Positions 37,355 to 46,433 of a DNA stretch of 64,000 nucleotides are shown here, in pieces. The stretch comes from Leptospirales bacterium (GTDB lineage: Bacteria > Spirochaetota > Leptospiria > Leptospirales > Leptonemataceae). The stretch covers positions 186,001-250,000 of the forward strand of contig JAIBBN010000002.1 of the NCBI GenBank assembly GCA_019694655.1, given 5' to 3'. Within the stretch, counting starts at the first letter, position 1. Every line of letters begins with the position of its first letter. Made by a program: the position numbers and the translations under genes. The notes under the pieces were generated by a model, which was not told the origin of the DNA, did no database searches, and saw nothing but the letters and a program-made list of their open reading frames with translations.

Positions 37355-38230
37355 GTGCTGGAAAGCATTTCACAGGCCACGGCATGGAGCGTCTTGCGGA
37401 CGCTGGCCGACATTCTGATCGTCGCTTTTATCGCTTACCGCGTCTTCCTGCTGCTGACGCGCACTCGCGCGCTGCAATTGCTGGTAGGCGTTGCCATCAT
37501 CTTGCTGGTGGACCTCTTTGCCAGGCTGATTGACCTTTCCACTGTTAGCTGGATCATTACCAATGTCTCGCAATACCTGGTCTTCGGACTGATTGTTCTG
37601 CTTCAACCAGAGCTTCGGCGATTGATCAGCGAGATTGGCCGCATGCCCATCTTTCAGTGGATCAATCCCAGGGCGACAGTCGAGGTTGCGCCGATTGTCG
37701 AAGCGGTTCGGAATATGGCCCAGCAGCGGGTTGGATCAATCATTGTGCTGCTGCGCGAAATCAGGCCGCAAACGATCATTGATTCTGCCGTGCGCGTCGA
37801 CGGCGCTATCACCGCCGAACTATTGCAGACCATATTCCATAAGGATACGCCGCTACATGATGGCGCGGTCTTCATTGAAGGCAATCGGATCGTGGCAGCT
37901 TCCTGCTACCTGCCGATGTCCGGCGCCAAACTCAAGAAAACGCACGGCGCACGCCACCGCGCTGGAATGGGAATGTCTGAAGAAAGCGATGGCATTGTAA
38001 TCGTAACCTCCGAGGAATCGGGACGGATTTCTGTCATGCTAAACGGAGAAATTCGGAGCGGCGTACGACCCGGGGAACTGGGGCCGCTCCTGCAGCGTTT
38101 GCTCTCCTCGTCCTCAGAACCGCTGGCGCCGGAAGAGGAGGCGCTGGACGAGGCTCGTAAGCAAGAAGCGCAGTCGGCCTCCGCTGCGGGACGAGACGGC
38201 GGCGCTGCAGCCGAGGGGCGCAAGAAGTGA
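37355..38230 (+). CDS. cdaA: Diadenylate cyclase CdaA, membrane type
   Basis: CdaA makes cyclic di-AMP from two ATP. The GTG-started protein has three N-terminal membrane helices (residues 15-85), then a DAC domain with the catalytic DGA in LHDGAVFIE and the RHR in GARHRAGMG. The C-terminal 50 residues are Ala/Glu-rich and low in complexity, unlike the usual short tail. It overlaps the CdaR-like gene by 4 bases, the typical pairing of cyclase and regulator. Confidence 0.95.
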   Translation: MLESISQATAWSVLRTLADILIVAFIAYRVFLLLTRTRALQLLVGVAIILLVDLFARLIDLSTVSWIITNVSQYLVFGLIVLLQPELRRLISEIGRMPIFQWINPRATVEVAPIVEAVRNMAQQRVGSIIVLLREIRPQTIIDSAVRVDGAITAELLQTIFHKDTPLHDGAVFIEGNRIVAASCYLPMSGAKLKKTHGARHRAGMGMSEESDGIVIVTSEESGRISVMLNGEIRSGVRPGELGPLLQRLLSSSSEPLAPEEEALDEARKQEAQSASAAGRDGGAAAEGRKK

Positions 38231-39219
38231 GGCGCTGGCTGATCAACTGGCAACTGAAGCTGGGTTCGCTGGCTGCGGCTTTCGCCCTTTTTGGCTACGT
38301 TCAGTACGCGCGCAATATCACTCGCACTGTCAACGTTCGCGTCGAGCGACCGGCGCTGCCAAACGGCCTGGTGTTTTCATCTCGGACTCCTTCCTTTATG
38401 AGCGTAGTATTGCGCGGCGAACGCGAGATGCTGGAATTTGATCCTTCCGACTTCCGCATTCAGCTGACCAATCCCTTGCCTGCGCCAGGACCGGTGGTCT
38501 ATCGAGCGCGCTTGAGTCCTGAACTGCCGGAAGGAGTGCGCGCCCAATTTGACCAGGAAGTTGAATTGATCGTATCGCGATTGTTGGAGCGCGAATTGCC
38601 CATCTCCGCTCGCTTGATCAGCGAGTTGGACCCGGGCCTGGAACGCGGTTACGTCGAAGTGCGCCCGCCAACGGTCCGCGTCCGCGGGCCATACGAGACA
38701 GTTCGCGGAATGACGCACGTGCTCACAGAAGGCTTTACCTTGCGCGGGCGAGCCTCAGTCTATACGGCCCGTTTGCCAATGGCCAGCCTTCCGGAATTTG
38801 TGGAGGTGGCGCCCAATCAGCCAATCGATGTCGAGTTGCTGGTTAATGTTGCGCCGGCCACCGCCAGCGATTTTGGTCGGCTGGAATCAGTTGCAGTGCA
38901 TTGCTGGAATGATATTCGCGGAATCAACATTGCAACTCCTGCAACGGTGCGCCTGGAATTCAATACGCCTGGACCCTTTCGCCCCGAAGAGTTTTCCGCA
39001 GAAACGTTTTGCCCGGTTTTTCTGGACGGTCAGGAAATCCGTCCTTCGTTTCTGGTGAGCGGCTTGCCGGTTCGCGTAGTTGATCGTTTGCGCCGGCCCG
39101 ACCTCCAGATCATGCGCGTTTCTCCGCCCAGCGTCGAATTGCAATTTGAGCGCGCGCCGCTGCGAGCGTCGCCGGAGGCGCGCGAAGGCTTCCAGGAACA
39201 CGTGATACCGCAATCATGA
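38227..39219 (+). CDS. YbbR-domain protein, CdaR-like
   Basis: The protein has one N-terminal membrane helix (KLGSLAAAFALFGYV) and then three to four YbbR-like beta domains outside the membrane (VNVRVERPALPNGLVF, YVEVRPPTVRVRGPY, PADLQI-like). CdaR binds and tunes CdaA in Firmicutes; the same gene order here suggests the same role. The GTG start overlaps cdaA. acpS follows with another 4-base overlap. Confidence 0.85.
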   Translation: MRRWLINWQLKLGSLAAAFALFGYVQYARNITRTVNVRVERPALPNGLVFSSRTPSFMSVVLRGEREMLEFDPSDFRIQLTNPLPAPGPVVYRARLSPELPEGVRAQFDQEVELIVSRLLERELPISARLISELDPGLERGYVEVRPPTVRVRGPYETVRGMTHVLTEGFTLRGRASVYTARLPMASLPEFVEVAPNQPIDVELLVNVAPATASDFGRLESVAVHCWNDIRGINIATPATVRLEFNTPGPFRPEEFSAETFCPVFLDGQEIRPSFLVSGLPVRVVDRLRRPDLQIMRVSPPSVELQFERAPLRASPEAREGFQEHVIPQS

Positions 39220-39611
39220 TTGTCGGATTGGGCGCAGATATTGTCGAAAACTCGCGCATTGCGCACATGCTGGAGCGTCATGGTCAACGCTTCCTGGAGC
39301 GCATATATACGCCGGAGGAAATCGAGTACAGCGTTTCCCACGAGGATCCGGTGCCGTACCTTTCCGCGCGCTTTGCAGTCAAAGAGGCGGCAATTAAGGC
39401 GCTCAATTTACCAGGCGGCGCGGGGCTCAGCTGGCGTGACGTGGAGACGGCCGGTCGTATTTTTGGCAAAAAGCGACTGGCGCTTCACGGTCGGGCGGCC
39501 GCAGCGGCGCAGACCCTCGGCGCAAATCGCACACACCTGACACTGACGCACAGTCGAGAATGGAGCATGGCCGTTGTAATCCTGGAACAAATCCAGGATG
39601 GCGCCAAGTAG
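39216..39611 (+). CDS. acpS: Holo-[acyl-carrier-protein] synthase
   Basis: AcpS transfers phosphopantetheine from CoA to acyl carrier protein. The 131-residue protein has the two family motifs GLGADIVENSRI (Mg-binding Asp) and FAVKEAAIKAL, plus HLTLTHSREWSMAVV. Its ATG overlaps the CdaR-like gene. It is the last gene of the dapA to acpS run and nearly touches the convergent Ppx gene. Confidence 0.95.
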   Translation: MIVGLGADIVENSRIAHMLERHGQRFLERIYTPEEIEYSVSHEDPVPYLSARFAVKEAAIKALNLPGGAGLSWRDVETAGRIFGKKRLALHGRAAAAAQTLGANRTHLTLTHSREWSMAVVILEQIQDGAK

Positions 39612-39612
39612 T

Positions 39613-41187
39613 TCAAGCGATACGAATTGTACGACTCAGCGATTCTGCCAGGAGCTCGATTTTTTCTTCCGCCGCCCACCGTTCCAGTTGGATGTCCGCC
39701 TTCTGACCCGACTCCTGTGCGGCGTGCAGCCCAAATACCAGCGTCTCCCCTTCCAGCTCCAGATCGACGCTCTCCACTCGCGAGCTCATTCCACGATCCA
39801 GGGCTACCGCCAGCCGCAGAATACCGGAAAACAGTCGAACCCGCTGTTGATCGCGAGCGCCAAGCAGGGCGAATTCCGCATGTTTGCGCGACGGCGCCGC
39901 CTTGCGGTGGTAGCGCGCAATCTGGGCAATGATTTCAATTTCCGCGCCAGAAAAACCCAGCAGAAGTTCAGAGTTCTTGATAATGTAGTAACTGTGTTTG
40001 TGATGAGCAGAGTGCGAGATCAGCATGCCAACGTTGTGTAACAGAGCGGCGCTGCTCAAGAGCAATGTATCCTGTTCCTGGTCCCCGGTTTGCACAAGCC
40101 TGCAACGACGAAGTTCAAGATAGATCTGTTCGGCCAGGCGAGCAATGTGCTTGGAGGATCGCAACGCCGCCGGATCGTGGCGCAACATCTGCTCTGTCAG
40201 ATGTACAGCGGAAGCGCGCCGGATATCCGGAATGTTCAAAGCAACGCGATTGCTTCGCAGCAGCGTATCAAAAATGACGCCTTCGCGCAGCGCAAAGGGG
40301 GAAATCAACAGGCTTTGAATCTTGAGAGCGTGACATGTCTCCTGCAACAGGATTGCGCCGCCGACGATGATATCGGCCCGTCGTTCGTCGAGACCCGGGA
40401 GTCGGGCGCGTTTTTGATGCGTTGGCTGCTCCAGCAAAGCCGCTACCACTAGATCAAGTTCGTTGCGCGACAGTATCAGGCCGCGTCTGTCAATTTCCTG
40501 ACCTCGATTGCGGCTCAGCGCTGCCATGATTGCCAGAGTTTCTGCCGTTCCAGAAGAAGCGACAGCCGCTTCAAAACCGATGCCGACTATATGCTGCAGC
40601 GTGGAGCCAATTTCTACGCGCACATATCGACGGCATGCCTCAACCGCCGTCGGGCGCAGAGGCTCTGAATCAAAAAATCGATCCTTCAGCCGAATGGCGC
40701 CGATCTTGTGGCTGGTCAGGAATTGCGGCGCTCCGTGCTGACCGACAATAAACTCCGTCGAACCTCCGCCAATATCAATCAGGAATATCTTGCGCTCAAA
40801 AAGCGGTAGTGCTTGAATCACGCCGAGGTAGATTAAACGCGCTTCCTCCTTCCCTGGAACTACTTCGATGGAGAGCTGGCAGCGATTGCGGGCGGCCAGC
40901 AGGAATTCTTCGCGGTTCCGCGCCTCTCGCAGTGCAGATGTCGCCACTGCACGAAGATCGGCGCCATGACTGCGAGCAATCTGAACAAAGCGATCCAGCA
41001 CGCTCAAGCCCCGTTCCATGGCCTCGGGCGTAATCTCTTCAATATCTCCGGCCCCGCTGCCTAGTCGAACAGACGCTTTTTCGTCGCCTATAACTTCAAA
41101 TTTCCCATTTTCACGAAAGCGCACGACAACGAGATGAAAGGAATTGGTGCCAAGGTCTATGGCCGCCAGGGTTTGCGACAGCGTCAT
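39613..41187 (-). CDS. Ppx/GppA phosphatase with C-terminal HD domain
   Basis: The protein has the ASKHA phosphatase fold: AAIDLGTNSFHLVVVRF, then LIDIGGGSTEFIVGQ and GTAETLAIM. The C-terminal third is an HD-type helical domain (SSAALLHNVGMLISHSAHHKHS). Enzymes of this type degrade polyphosphate or pppGpp; Ppx and GppA cannot be separated by eye. Its start overlaps the end of the MutS-like gene (ATGA), so the two are translated together. Confidence 0.9.
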   Translation of the reverse strand: MTLSQTLAAIDLGTNSFHLVVVRFRENGKFEVIGDEKASVRLGSGAGDIEEITPEAMERGLSVLDRFVQIARSHGADLRAVATSALREARNREEFLLAARNRCQLSIEVVPGKEEARLIYLGVIQALPLFERKIFLIDIGGGSTEFIVGQHGAPQFLTSHKIGAIRLKDRFFDSEPLRPTAVEACRRYVRVEIGSTLQHIVGIGFEAAVASSGTAETLAIMAALSRNRGQEIDRRGLILSRNELDLVVAALLEQPTHQKRARLPGLDERRADIIVGGAILLQETCHALKIQSLLISPFALREGVIFDTLLRSNRVALNIPDIRRASAVHLTEQMLRHDPAALRSSKHIARLAEQIYLELRRCRLVQTGDQEQDTLLLSSAALLHNVGMLISHSAHHKHSYYIIKNSELLLGFSGAEIEIIAQIARYHRKAAPSRKHAEFALLGARDQQRVRLFSGILRLAVALDRGMSSRVESVDLELEGETLVFGLHAAQESGQKADIQLERWAAEEKIELLAESLSRTIRIA

Positions 41188-43004
41188 GGCAGCACGCCCT
41201 CCAGCTCCAGAATCCGCAGCGCATTTCCACTGGCAACAGGCCCAGGTCGCAATAAGTAATCGAAGCTCATACGCCCATCCTTGATCGTCTCTTCGAAATG
41301 GCAGGAATAGAATTGCGTGCGACTGGCGGCTTCCGCCGCCAGATCCAGATCATGCGTTGCCAGAATGCAGGAGGCCCCGCTGCGTAGCAGTCGCTCCAGA
41401 ATAATCCGGGAGGCGGCAGTCCGCTCGCGGGCGTTCGTTCCACGCAACATTTCGTCAATCAGTAGCAGCGCGCAAGCCGCCGCACGATCTGCAGCCTCAA
41501 GCAGCAAACGCAACCGCTGCACCTCGGCGTAGAATAGAGAAACGGAGCTGGCCAGGTTGTCCTGTTGTTGCATGGAACTCCAGACGAAAAGCGGTCGAAA
41601 CCGAAAACTGCTGGCCGCAACCGGCGCTCCGCACATTGCCAGCGTAAGATTGGCGCCAATCGAACGCAACAGCGTGGATTTTCCGGACATATTCGAGCCC
41701 GTCAGCAGCCAGAGCGGCCGCTCTGTGCCAAGCTCGATATCATTGCCCACCCGCCGTTCCGAAACAATCAAGGGATGCGATAACTGCCGCGCCTGCAGGC
41801 GCAGTGAAGATTCGTCCTCGCTGAACCATTCCGGAAAACAGAGGCTGCGATCGGTATCCAGTACTCCGGCAAGGCTTTGCAGGGCATCGAAAAGGGCAAG
41901 GTCCTGGAACCAGAGTCGCGCTACGGCGCTATGATGTTGACGCCATCGCCGCCAGCGCGCCGCGGCATGCAATTCATGCAAATACAACAGGCCGCTGAGG
42001 AAATGGAGCAGCGGGTTGCGACGAAATGCAAACTGGCCGCTGATGGCCGCCAACTCGCGAATGGCAGCGGCCGGACGCTGGCGGAATATGGTTAAGGCGC
42101 GCAAGTATTCGCAGGAAGGCCTGTATGACTCCAGCAATTTGAAAAGCCGATCTGCCCGCGTTAACTCCAGCGACAGCGCCGCGAGCCGCGCAGCCAGCGA
42201 ACGAAATCGCAGCGTAACGGCGATATAGGCGCCTGAAAGTAACGGAATCAGCAAGAGAAAGTACGCTTCAATCTGCAACATTTGATACAAGATAAACAAT
42301 GACCAAAACAGAATGCAGAGCGCCAGAGCGCCGCCCCGCCACCAATTTGCGACGCCGTCGCCAGCGAACAAGACGGCCTCGATGTCCGTCTGTAGCGCCG
42401 CGGCATTGGAATCCGTTTCGCCAGCGGCGTAGCGTCGAAACCGCTGGCGAAACGTGCGCGCTCGACTGAGTTGTCGAATGGCCTCTTTTCGCTCCTGCCA
42501 GCGATTCTTAGACTGGGCATCCTGATCCGGCTGAGAGATCAAGAGCTCCGCCAGTCGACTTCGCCCCGAGGCAGTAGCACAACGGTCTGTGTACTGATGA
42601 AGCGAGAAGCTGCCGAGCAGGTTCAAGTCGCCGGCGGATGGATGCGCTTGATCGACTTGCATTGTGAAGGGCGCGCCGATATCCGCCAGACGTCCCGCGG
42701 TGCGTAGCTCATCGGCGCGCAGGGTTTGCAGATGCTCCTGGCTTTGTCGCCAGCGCAGATGCCAGCGCTGGTTGATCCACAGCAGCGCCACGAATGCCGC
42801 CAGAGCCAGGATACAGCTTGCCCAGAACAGGCCCGAAAGAGATAGCCAGCCGCTCGCTGCAGCCCATCCGGCCAGTAGAGCCAGCGCCGCCGCCGCCAGA
42901 CGCGCCAATGATATGCGACGCATGCCGCTCTGGACCTTTGCTGCGCGCTGCTCAATTCGGCGACGCAGAGTCGAAAGAGCAGGGCCGGTCGATGTAGAAT
43001 TCAT
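41184..43004 (-). CDS. Membrane-embedded MutS-like ATPase
   Basis: The 606-residue protein has the MutS ATPase domain at its C-terminus: GSNMSGKSTLLRSIGANL (Walker A), VSLFYAEVQRL, LLIDEMLRGTN (Walker B) and ATHDLDLA. The central part is the helical lever/clamp region. The N-terminal mismatch-recognition domain is missing; instead there are two pairs of hydrophobic helices, near residues 35-75 (LAAAALALLAGWAAA, FWASCILALAAFVALLWI) and near 225-265. It is therefore anchored in the membrane and is not a normal MutS. The true role is unknown. It is coupled to Ppx/GppA-HD. Confidence 0.85.
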   Translation of the reverse strand: MNSTSTGPALSTLRRRIEQRAAKVQSGMRRISLARLAAAALALLAGWAAASGWLSLSGLFWASCILALAAFVALLWINQRWHLRWRQSQEHLQTLRADELRTAGRLADIGAPFTMQVDQAHPSAGDLNLLGSFSLHQYTDRCATASGRSRLAELLISQPDQDAQSKNRWQERKEAIRQLSRARTFRQRFRRYAAGETDSNAAALQTDIEAVLFAGDGVANWWRGGALALCILFWSLFILYQMLQIEAYFLLLIPLLSGAYIAVTLRFRSLAARLAALSLELTRADRLFKLLESYRPSCEYLRALTIFRQRPAAAIRELAAISGQFAFRRNPLLHFLSGLLYLHELHAAARWRRWRQHHSAVARLWFQDLALFDALQSLAGVLDTDRSLCFPEWFSEDESSLRLQARQLSHPLIVSERRVGNDIELGTERPLWLLTGSNMSGKSTLLRSIGANLTLAMCGAPVAASSFRFRPLFVWSSMQQQDNLASSVSLFYAEVQRLRLLLEAADRAAACALLLIDEMLRGTNARERTAASRIILERLLRSGASCILATHDLDLAAEAASRTQFYSCHFEETIKDGRMSFDYLLRPGPVASGNALRILELEGVLP

Positions 43005-43117
43005 CGGGTGTACATTCTTGTCCGGCGATATCAGGCGGCAACTACAACCGCTTGTCGTTCCGCTGGCAGATATTTTGTGCTTGAGAGAGGCCAGGCGGCC
43101 CTGGCAAATCGGCAGGG

Positions 43118-43741
43118 ATGGCCTTGAAGCACAAAGACCTCCCGGTCAGTGTATGTCCCCTTGAAGACAATGAGGAGGGCAAACGAATCCAGACTCTGCT
43201 ACGCGGCCTCGACAGCCAGTACATCCGATTGTATGCACCGGGCGCCGCCGAACTTCGAAAGGGACTCGAGCTTTCTGTCGAATTCAGGGTAGATCGACAT
43301 GAATTTTCTCTGACCACCACCGTTGCCAACGCCACTCCAGAGGGCGAGGTCACCCTGTACAAACCGGCGGTCATCCACCGCCGACGTTTGCGCGATGCCC
43401 GTCGAAGGCCGCTGCAGATGCGCATCTACTTTACGCTGTGGACAGAGACCGGCCGTCATGACGGGGAAATGCAGGACATCAGCGCCGATGGCTTCCGAAT
43501 GATCAGCCGCAAGAGTTTTCGACGCGGGGCTTTGATTTCTCTGGATTTCTATATCCGCTCGGCTCGCATTCGGGTGATCGGTCAGGGACTGGTCGCCTGG
43601 TGCAGAACGATGGAAGACAACGAATATTTGCACGAATGCGGCATACAATTTACAACCATATCCAATGAGACGCGCAAGAAACTGGAGCGTTTTGTTGGCG
43701 ATGGCCCCGAGAACGCCGAAATTCCGGAAACGGAGGCGTGA
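43118..43741 (+). CDS. PilZ-domain protein (c-di-GMP binding)
   Basis: The first 90 residues form a YcgR-N-like beta domain. The PilZ domain follows with the RxxxR motif in IHRRRLRDARR and the D-x-S-x-x-G motif in DISADGFRM, so c-di-GMP binding is expected. No membrane segment is present. Its stop overlaps the GTG of queG, which makes a co-transcribed pair with an unrelated enzyme. Confidence 0.9.
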   Translation: MALKHKDLPVSVCPLEDNEEGKRIQTLLRGLDSQYIRLYAPGAAELRKGLELSVEFRVDRHEFSLTTTVANATPEGEVTLYKPAVIHRRRLRDARRRPLQMRIYFTLWTETGRHDGEMQDISADGFRMISRKSFRRGALISLDFYIRSARIRVIGQGLVAWCRTMEDNEYLHECGIQFTTISNETRKKLERFVGDGPENAEIPETEA

Positions 43742-44694
43742 GCCCTGGCGCCGAACAGATTCGTTCGCTGGCCCAGCAGTGCGGTTTTGTTGAGGCGCGA
43801 ATCTCCGATCTGGGAATTCCGGAGTCTGATGCCGAACGACTGCGGCAGTTTGCACAGTCCAAAGAGCTGGGCGACATGCAGTGGTTTGCCAGGAGCCTGC
43901 CGCTACGAATCAATCCGCACTTGATAATGCCAGAGGCGCGTAGCGCCGTCGTGCTTGCTGCGCTCTATCGATCGCAGCAGCATGAGCAAGCCCTTGCCAG
44001 CGCGCGCTACAAAATTGCGCGCTATGCAGGCGGTCGCGACTACCACCGATCGCTGCGACGCAAGGCTGAACGATTTGTCGCGATGGTCGGTCAGTATCTG
44101 CCGCCAACCGCTGAGAGGCTGGTCTGGAGAATTTGCGTAGACTCGGCCCCGCTGGCGGAGAAGGTGCTGGCCCGCCAGGCCGGTCTGGGCTGGCAGGGCA
44201 AGCATACCAATTTGATCCATCCCGAATTTGGCTCCTACTTCCTGATTGTTGTAGTGCTCTGGAATCTGGAGCTGCCTCCCCAGCAACCACTGCCCGATCT
44301 CTGCCGCGACTGTCGGCTGTGCGTCGATGCCTGCCCGACGGGGGCCCTTGAGGAATATCGCATCGAACCGACTCGTTGCATCTCCTACTGGACCATTGAG
44401 CGACGCAGCCAGTATGATGCGGATATTGCCAGCGCGACAGACTCCTGGGTATTCGGCTGCGACATTTGCCAGGAAGTCTGCCCCTACAATCGCAATCGGC
44501 GAGCGCGCCAGCTCTACAGCGAAGATCCAGACTTCCAGTTGCGCGCCGAAGCGCTACACTGGATGCAGTTTGGCGGGCCAGCAGATGAAAAAGAATGGGA
44601 AGAAAAAACGCGCGGCAGCCCCCTCCGTCGACCGGGCTTCGTCCGGCTCAAAGAGAATTTCGAAGCAGTTGATCGGCAACGCAAAGCCGATTGA
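43738..44694 (+). CDS. queG: Epoxyqueuosine reductase
   Basis: QueG reduces epoxyqueuosine to queuosine in tRNA with cobalamin and two 4Fe-4S clusters. The 318-residue protein has the catalytic and cobalamin region (RICVDSAPLAEKVLARQAGL, GWQGKHTNLIHPEFGS) and both cluster motifs, CRDCRLCVDACPTGAL and CDICQEVCPYN. The C-terminal HEAT repeat found in some homologues is absent. mutY starts inside its 3' end in another frame. Confidence 0.95.
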   Translation: MSPGAEQIRSLAQQCGFVEARISDLGIPESDAERLRQFAQSKELGDMQWFARSLPLRINPHLIMPEARSAVVLAALYRSQQHEQALASARYKIARYAGGRDYHRSLRRKAERFVAMVGQYLPPTAERLVWRICVDSAPLAEKVLARQAGLGWQGKHTNLIHPEFGSYFLIVVVLWNLELPPQQPLPDLCRDCRLCVDACPTGALEEYRIEPTRCISYWTIERRSQYDADIASATDSWVFGCDICQEVCPYNRNRRARQLYSEDPDFQLRAEALHWMQFGGPADEKEWEEKTRGSPLRRPGFVRLKENFEAVDRQRKAD

Positions 44695-45814
44695 CTGCGC
44701 AGCGCTCTACCGCTGGTACAAGAGTAAAGCGCGCCAGCTGCCTTTTCGCCGCCGCAGCGACGCTTATGCCATCTGGATTTCAGAAACGATGCTGCAGCAA
44801 ACTCGCGTCGCAGCGATGGAAATGCGCTACGTGGAGTTTCTGCGCATCTTTCCCGATCTGGCCAGCCTGGCCGCAGCCTCCGAAGAGCAGGTTCTGGCCG
44901 CCTGGAGCGGGCTTGGCTACTATCGCCGCGCCCGCAATCTGCACGCTGCAGCGCGACAGATCGTCCTGCACCACGGCGGCAATTTTCCAATGCAAGAGGC
45001 GCAGGCTCTGGCCTTGCCCGGCATTGGCCCCTACACAGCGGCGGCGATCTTGAGCATTGCTGGAAACCAAGCGCTGCCCGTACTGGACGGAAACGTTTCG
45101 CGTTTGCTGATCCGCTTGCACGGCTGCAGGCGATCTTCACAGGCCACTACCCCTCGGCTGCGAGCGCTGGCCGCCCTGGCCATGGAGAATCGCGGCCCTA
45201 TCGCCGCCGGCCTGCACAACCAGGCCATGATGGAATTGGGCGCATTGATCTGTCGGCCGGGACAACCGCTCTGCGCAGATTGTCCCTTGGGCGACCAGTG
45301 TTTGCTGTACCAGCGCGGCGGGGCCAAACTAGCTGCGCGCTATCCGCCCCCCCGCAGAATGCAGGCGCTCGATGTGGAGCTGCAGCTGTGGCTGCTTCGG
45401 CAGGGAAAGGAGGTCTGGCTTTTACGCGACGCGGCGGCTCGCTTCCTGGCCGACGCCTGGCATCTTCCCGGTCGCTGGCGCGAGGTCGGGACCGCGTGGA
45501 CTCAGACTTCAGGCCTGGGGGAAATACTTAAGAAAAGCGAAGCTATTGAACGGGCCCCCGTGCTTCGATTTCGGCATGCGATTACCCGCCATCGGCTGGC
45601 GGTGGAGGTGCGAATGGTCGAATGGAATGGCCATCGGTCAGCGCCGGGTGAAGTTGGTCGCTGGCGCCGTCTTGGCTGGGAAGCGGCGCGCAAGATCGCC
45701 GTGAGTTCGATGACCACACGGGCATTGGACTATTTTCAGCGCGAAACCGAGGCAGAATCGGCTGGATCCGGCAATGCGAGGCGGCGCATCTCCAATTTCA
45801 ATCCGCACAGATAG
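44585..45814 (+). CDS. mutY: A/G-specific adenine glycosylase
   Basis: MutY removes adenine mispaired with 8-oxoguanine. The catalytic Glu is in ISETMLQQTRV, the helix-hairpin-helix in LPGIGPYTAAAILSIA, and the catalytic Asp in VLDGNVSRLL. The 4Fe-4S loop has spacing C-x6-C-x2-C-x5-C (residues about 224-240). A NUDIX-like C-terminal domain follows. The ATG at 44585 gives a basic tail before the domain and overlaps queG by 110 bases; a TTG at 44669 would reduce that. Its 3' end overlaps the convergent mtnB by 79 bases. Confidence 0.93.
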   Translation: MKKNGKKKRAAAPSVDRASSGSKRISKQLIGNAKPIDCAALYRWYKSKARQLPFRRRSDAYAIWISETMLQQTRVAAMEMRYVEFLRIFPDLASLAAASEEQVLAAWSGLGYYRRARNLHAAARQIVLHHGGNFPMQEAQALALPGIGPYTAAAILSIAGNQALPVLDGNVSRLLIRLHGCRRSSQATTPRLRALAALAMENRGPIAAGLHNQAMMELGALICRPGQPLCADCPLGDQCLLYQRGGAKLAARYPPPRRMQALDVELQLWLLRQGKEVWLLRDAAARFLADAWHLPGRWREVGTAWTQTSGLGEILKKSEAIERAPVLRFRHAITRHRLAVEVRMVEWNGHRSAPGEVGRWRRLGWEAARKIAVSSMTTRALDYFQRETEAESAGSGNARRRISNFNPHR

Positions 45815-46425
45815 TCGATGCATTCGGCCTGCGTTTTGGCGCGGACTTCGTCTGGGCCCCAGACGTAGATGCCGTGATCGCGCACAGCTACGGCCGGACT
45901 GCGCGGATACCGTTGGATGGCGGCGCGCAGCGTCTCCGTCAATTCACACTCCCGCGGCGTATTGTCGATGACCGGCAATTCGAAAATATCAAGGTAGCCG
46001 TGACCGGCGATGCCCTTGAGCATCTCCTGTCGTGCAAAACGTAGAACGGAAAGGAAAGAATCGACGCGCTCCGCAAGCAAAGTGGCCAAGACTACGTTCG
46101 GAGAATGAGAATGCAAGACCGCCCCGGCCTCACAGAGCTCGTATGCTGAAAGAAAGAGCGGCGCACACTCGCTCAGTTTCAGTGCGGGATCGGCGGCCTG
46201 CTCAATGATCTGGCCGCTGCTATCCAGGACAAAAACGTCTTCGGGTCGAATCTTCTCTTTTTGCACCCCGCTGGGCGCCATATAAATGCGATCCTTGCGT
46301 CGCAGTGAAATTCCGCCGCCAGTGCCGCTGACCCACCCCAGGCGATAAAAGCCGCGACACATCTCGGCAATCAACAGACGAGGATCGGCTCCGGTCGCAG
46401 TGGCAGCATCCATCTTGATACCCAT
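45736..46425 (-). CDS. mtnB: Methylthioribulose-1-phosphate dehydratase
   Basis: MtnB acts in the methionine salvage pathway. The 229-residue class II aldolase-fold protein shows LGWVSGTGGGISLR, YMAPSGVQKEKI, the zinc histidines in LHSHSPNVVLAT and a third His in RDHGIYVWG. A general fuculose/ribulose aldolase is less likely because the GTGGGIS and SGVQKE pair is typical of MtnB. No other salvage gene is nearby. The upstream TPR gene stops 8 bases before its start. Confidence 0.88.
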   Translation of the reverse strand: MGIKMDAATATGADPRLLIAEMCRGFYRLGWVSGTGGGISLRRKDRIYMAPSGVQKEKIRPEDVFVLDSSGQIIEQAADPALKLSECAPLFLSAYELCEAGAVLHSHSPNVVLATLLAERVDSFLSVLRFARQEMLKGIAGHGYLDIFELPVIDNTPRECELTETLRAAIQRYPRSPAVAVRDHGIYVWGPDEVRAKTQAECIDYLCGLKLEMRRLALPDPADSASVSR

Positions 46426-46433
46426 AAGAGATC

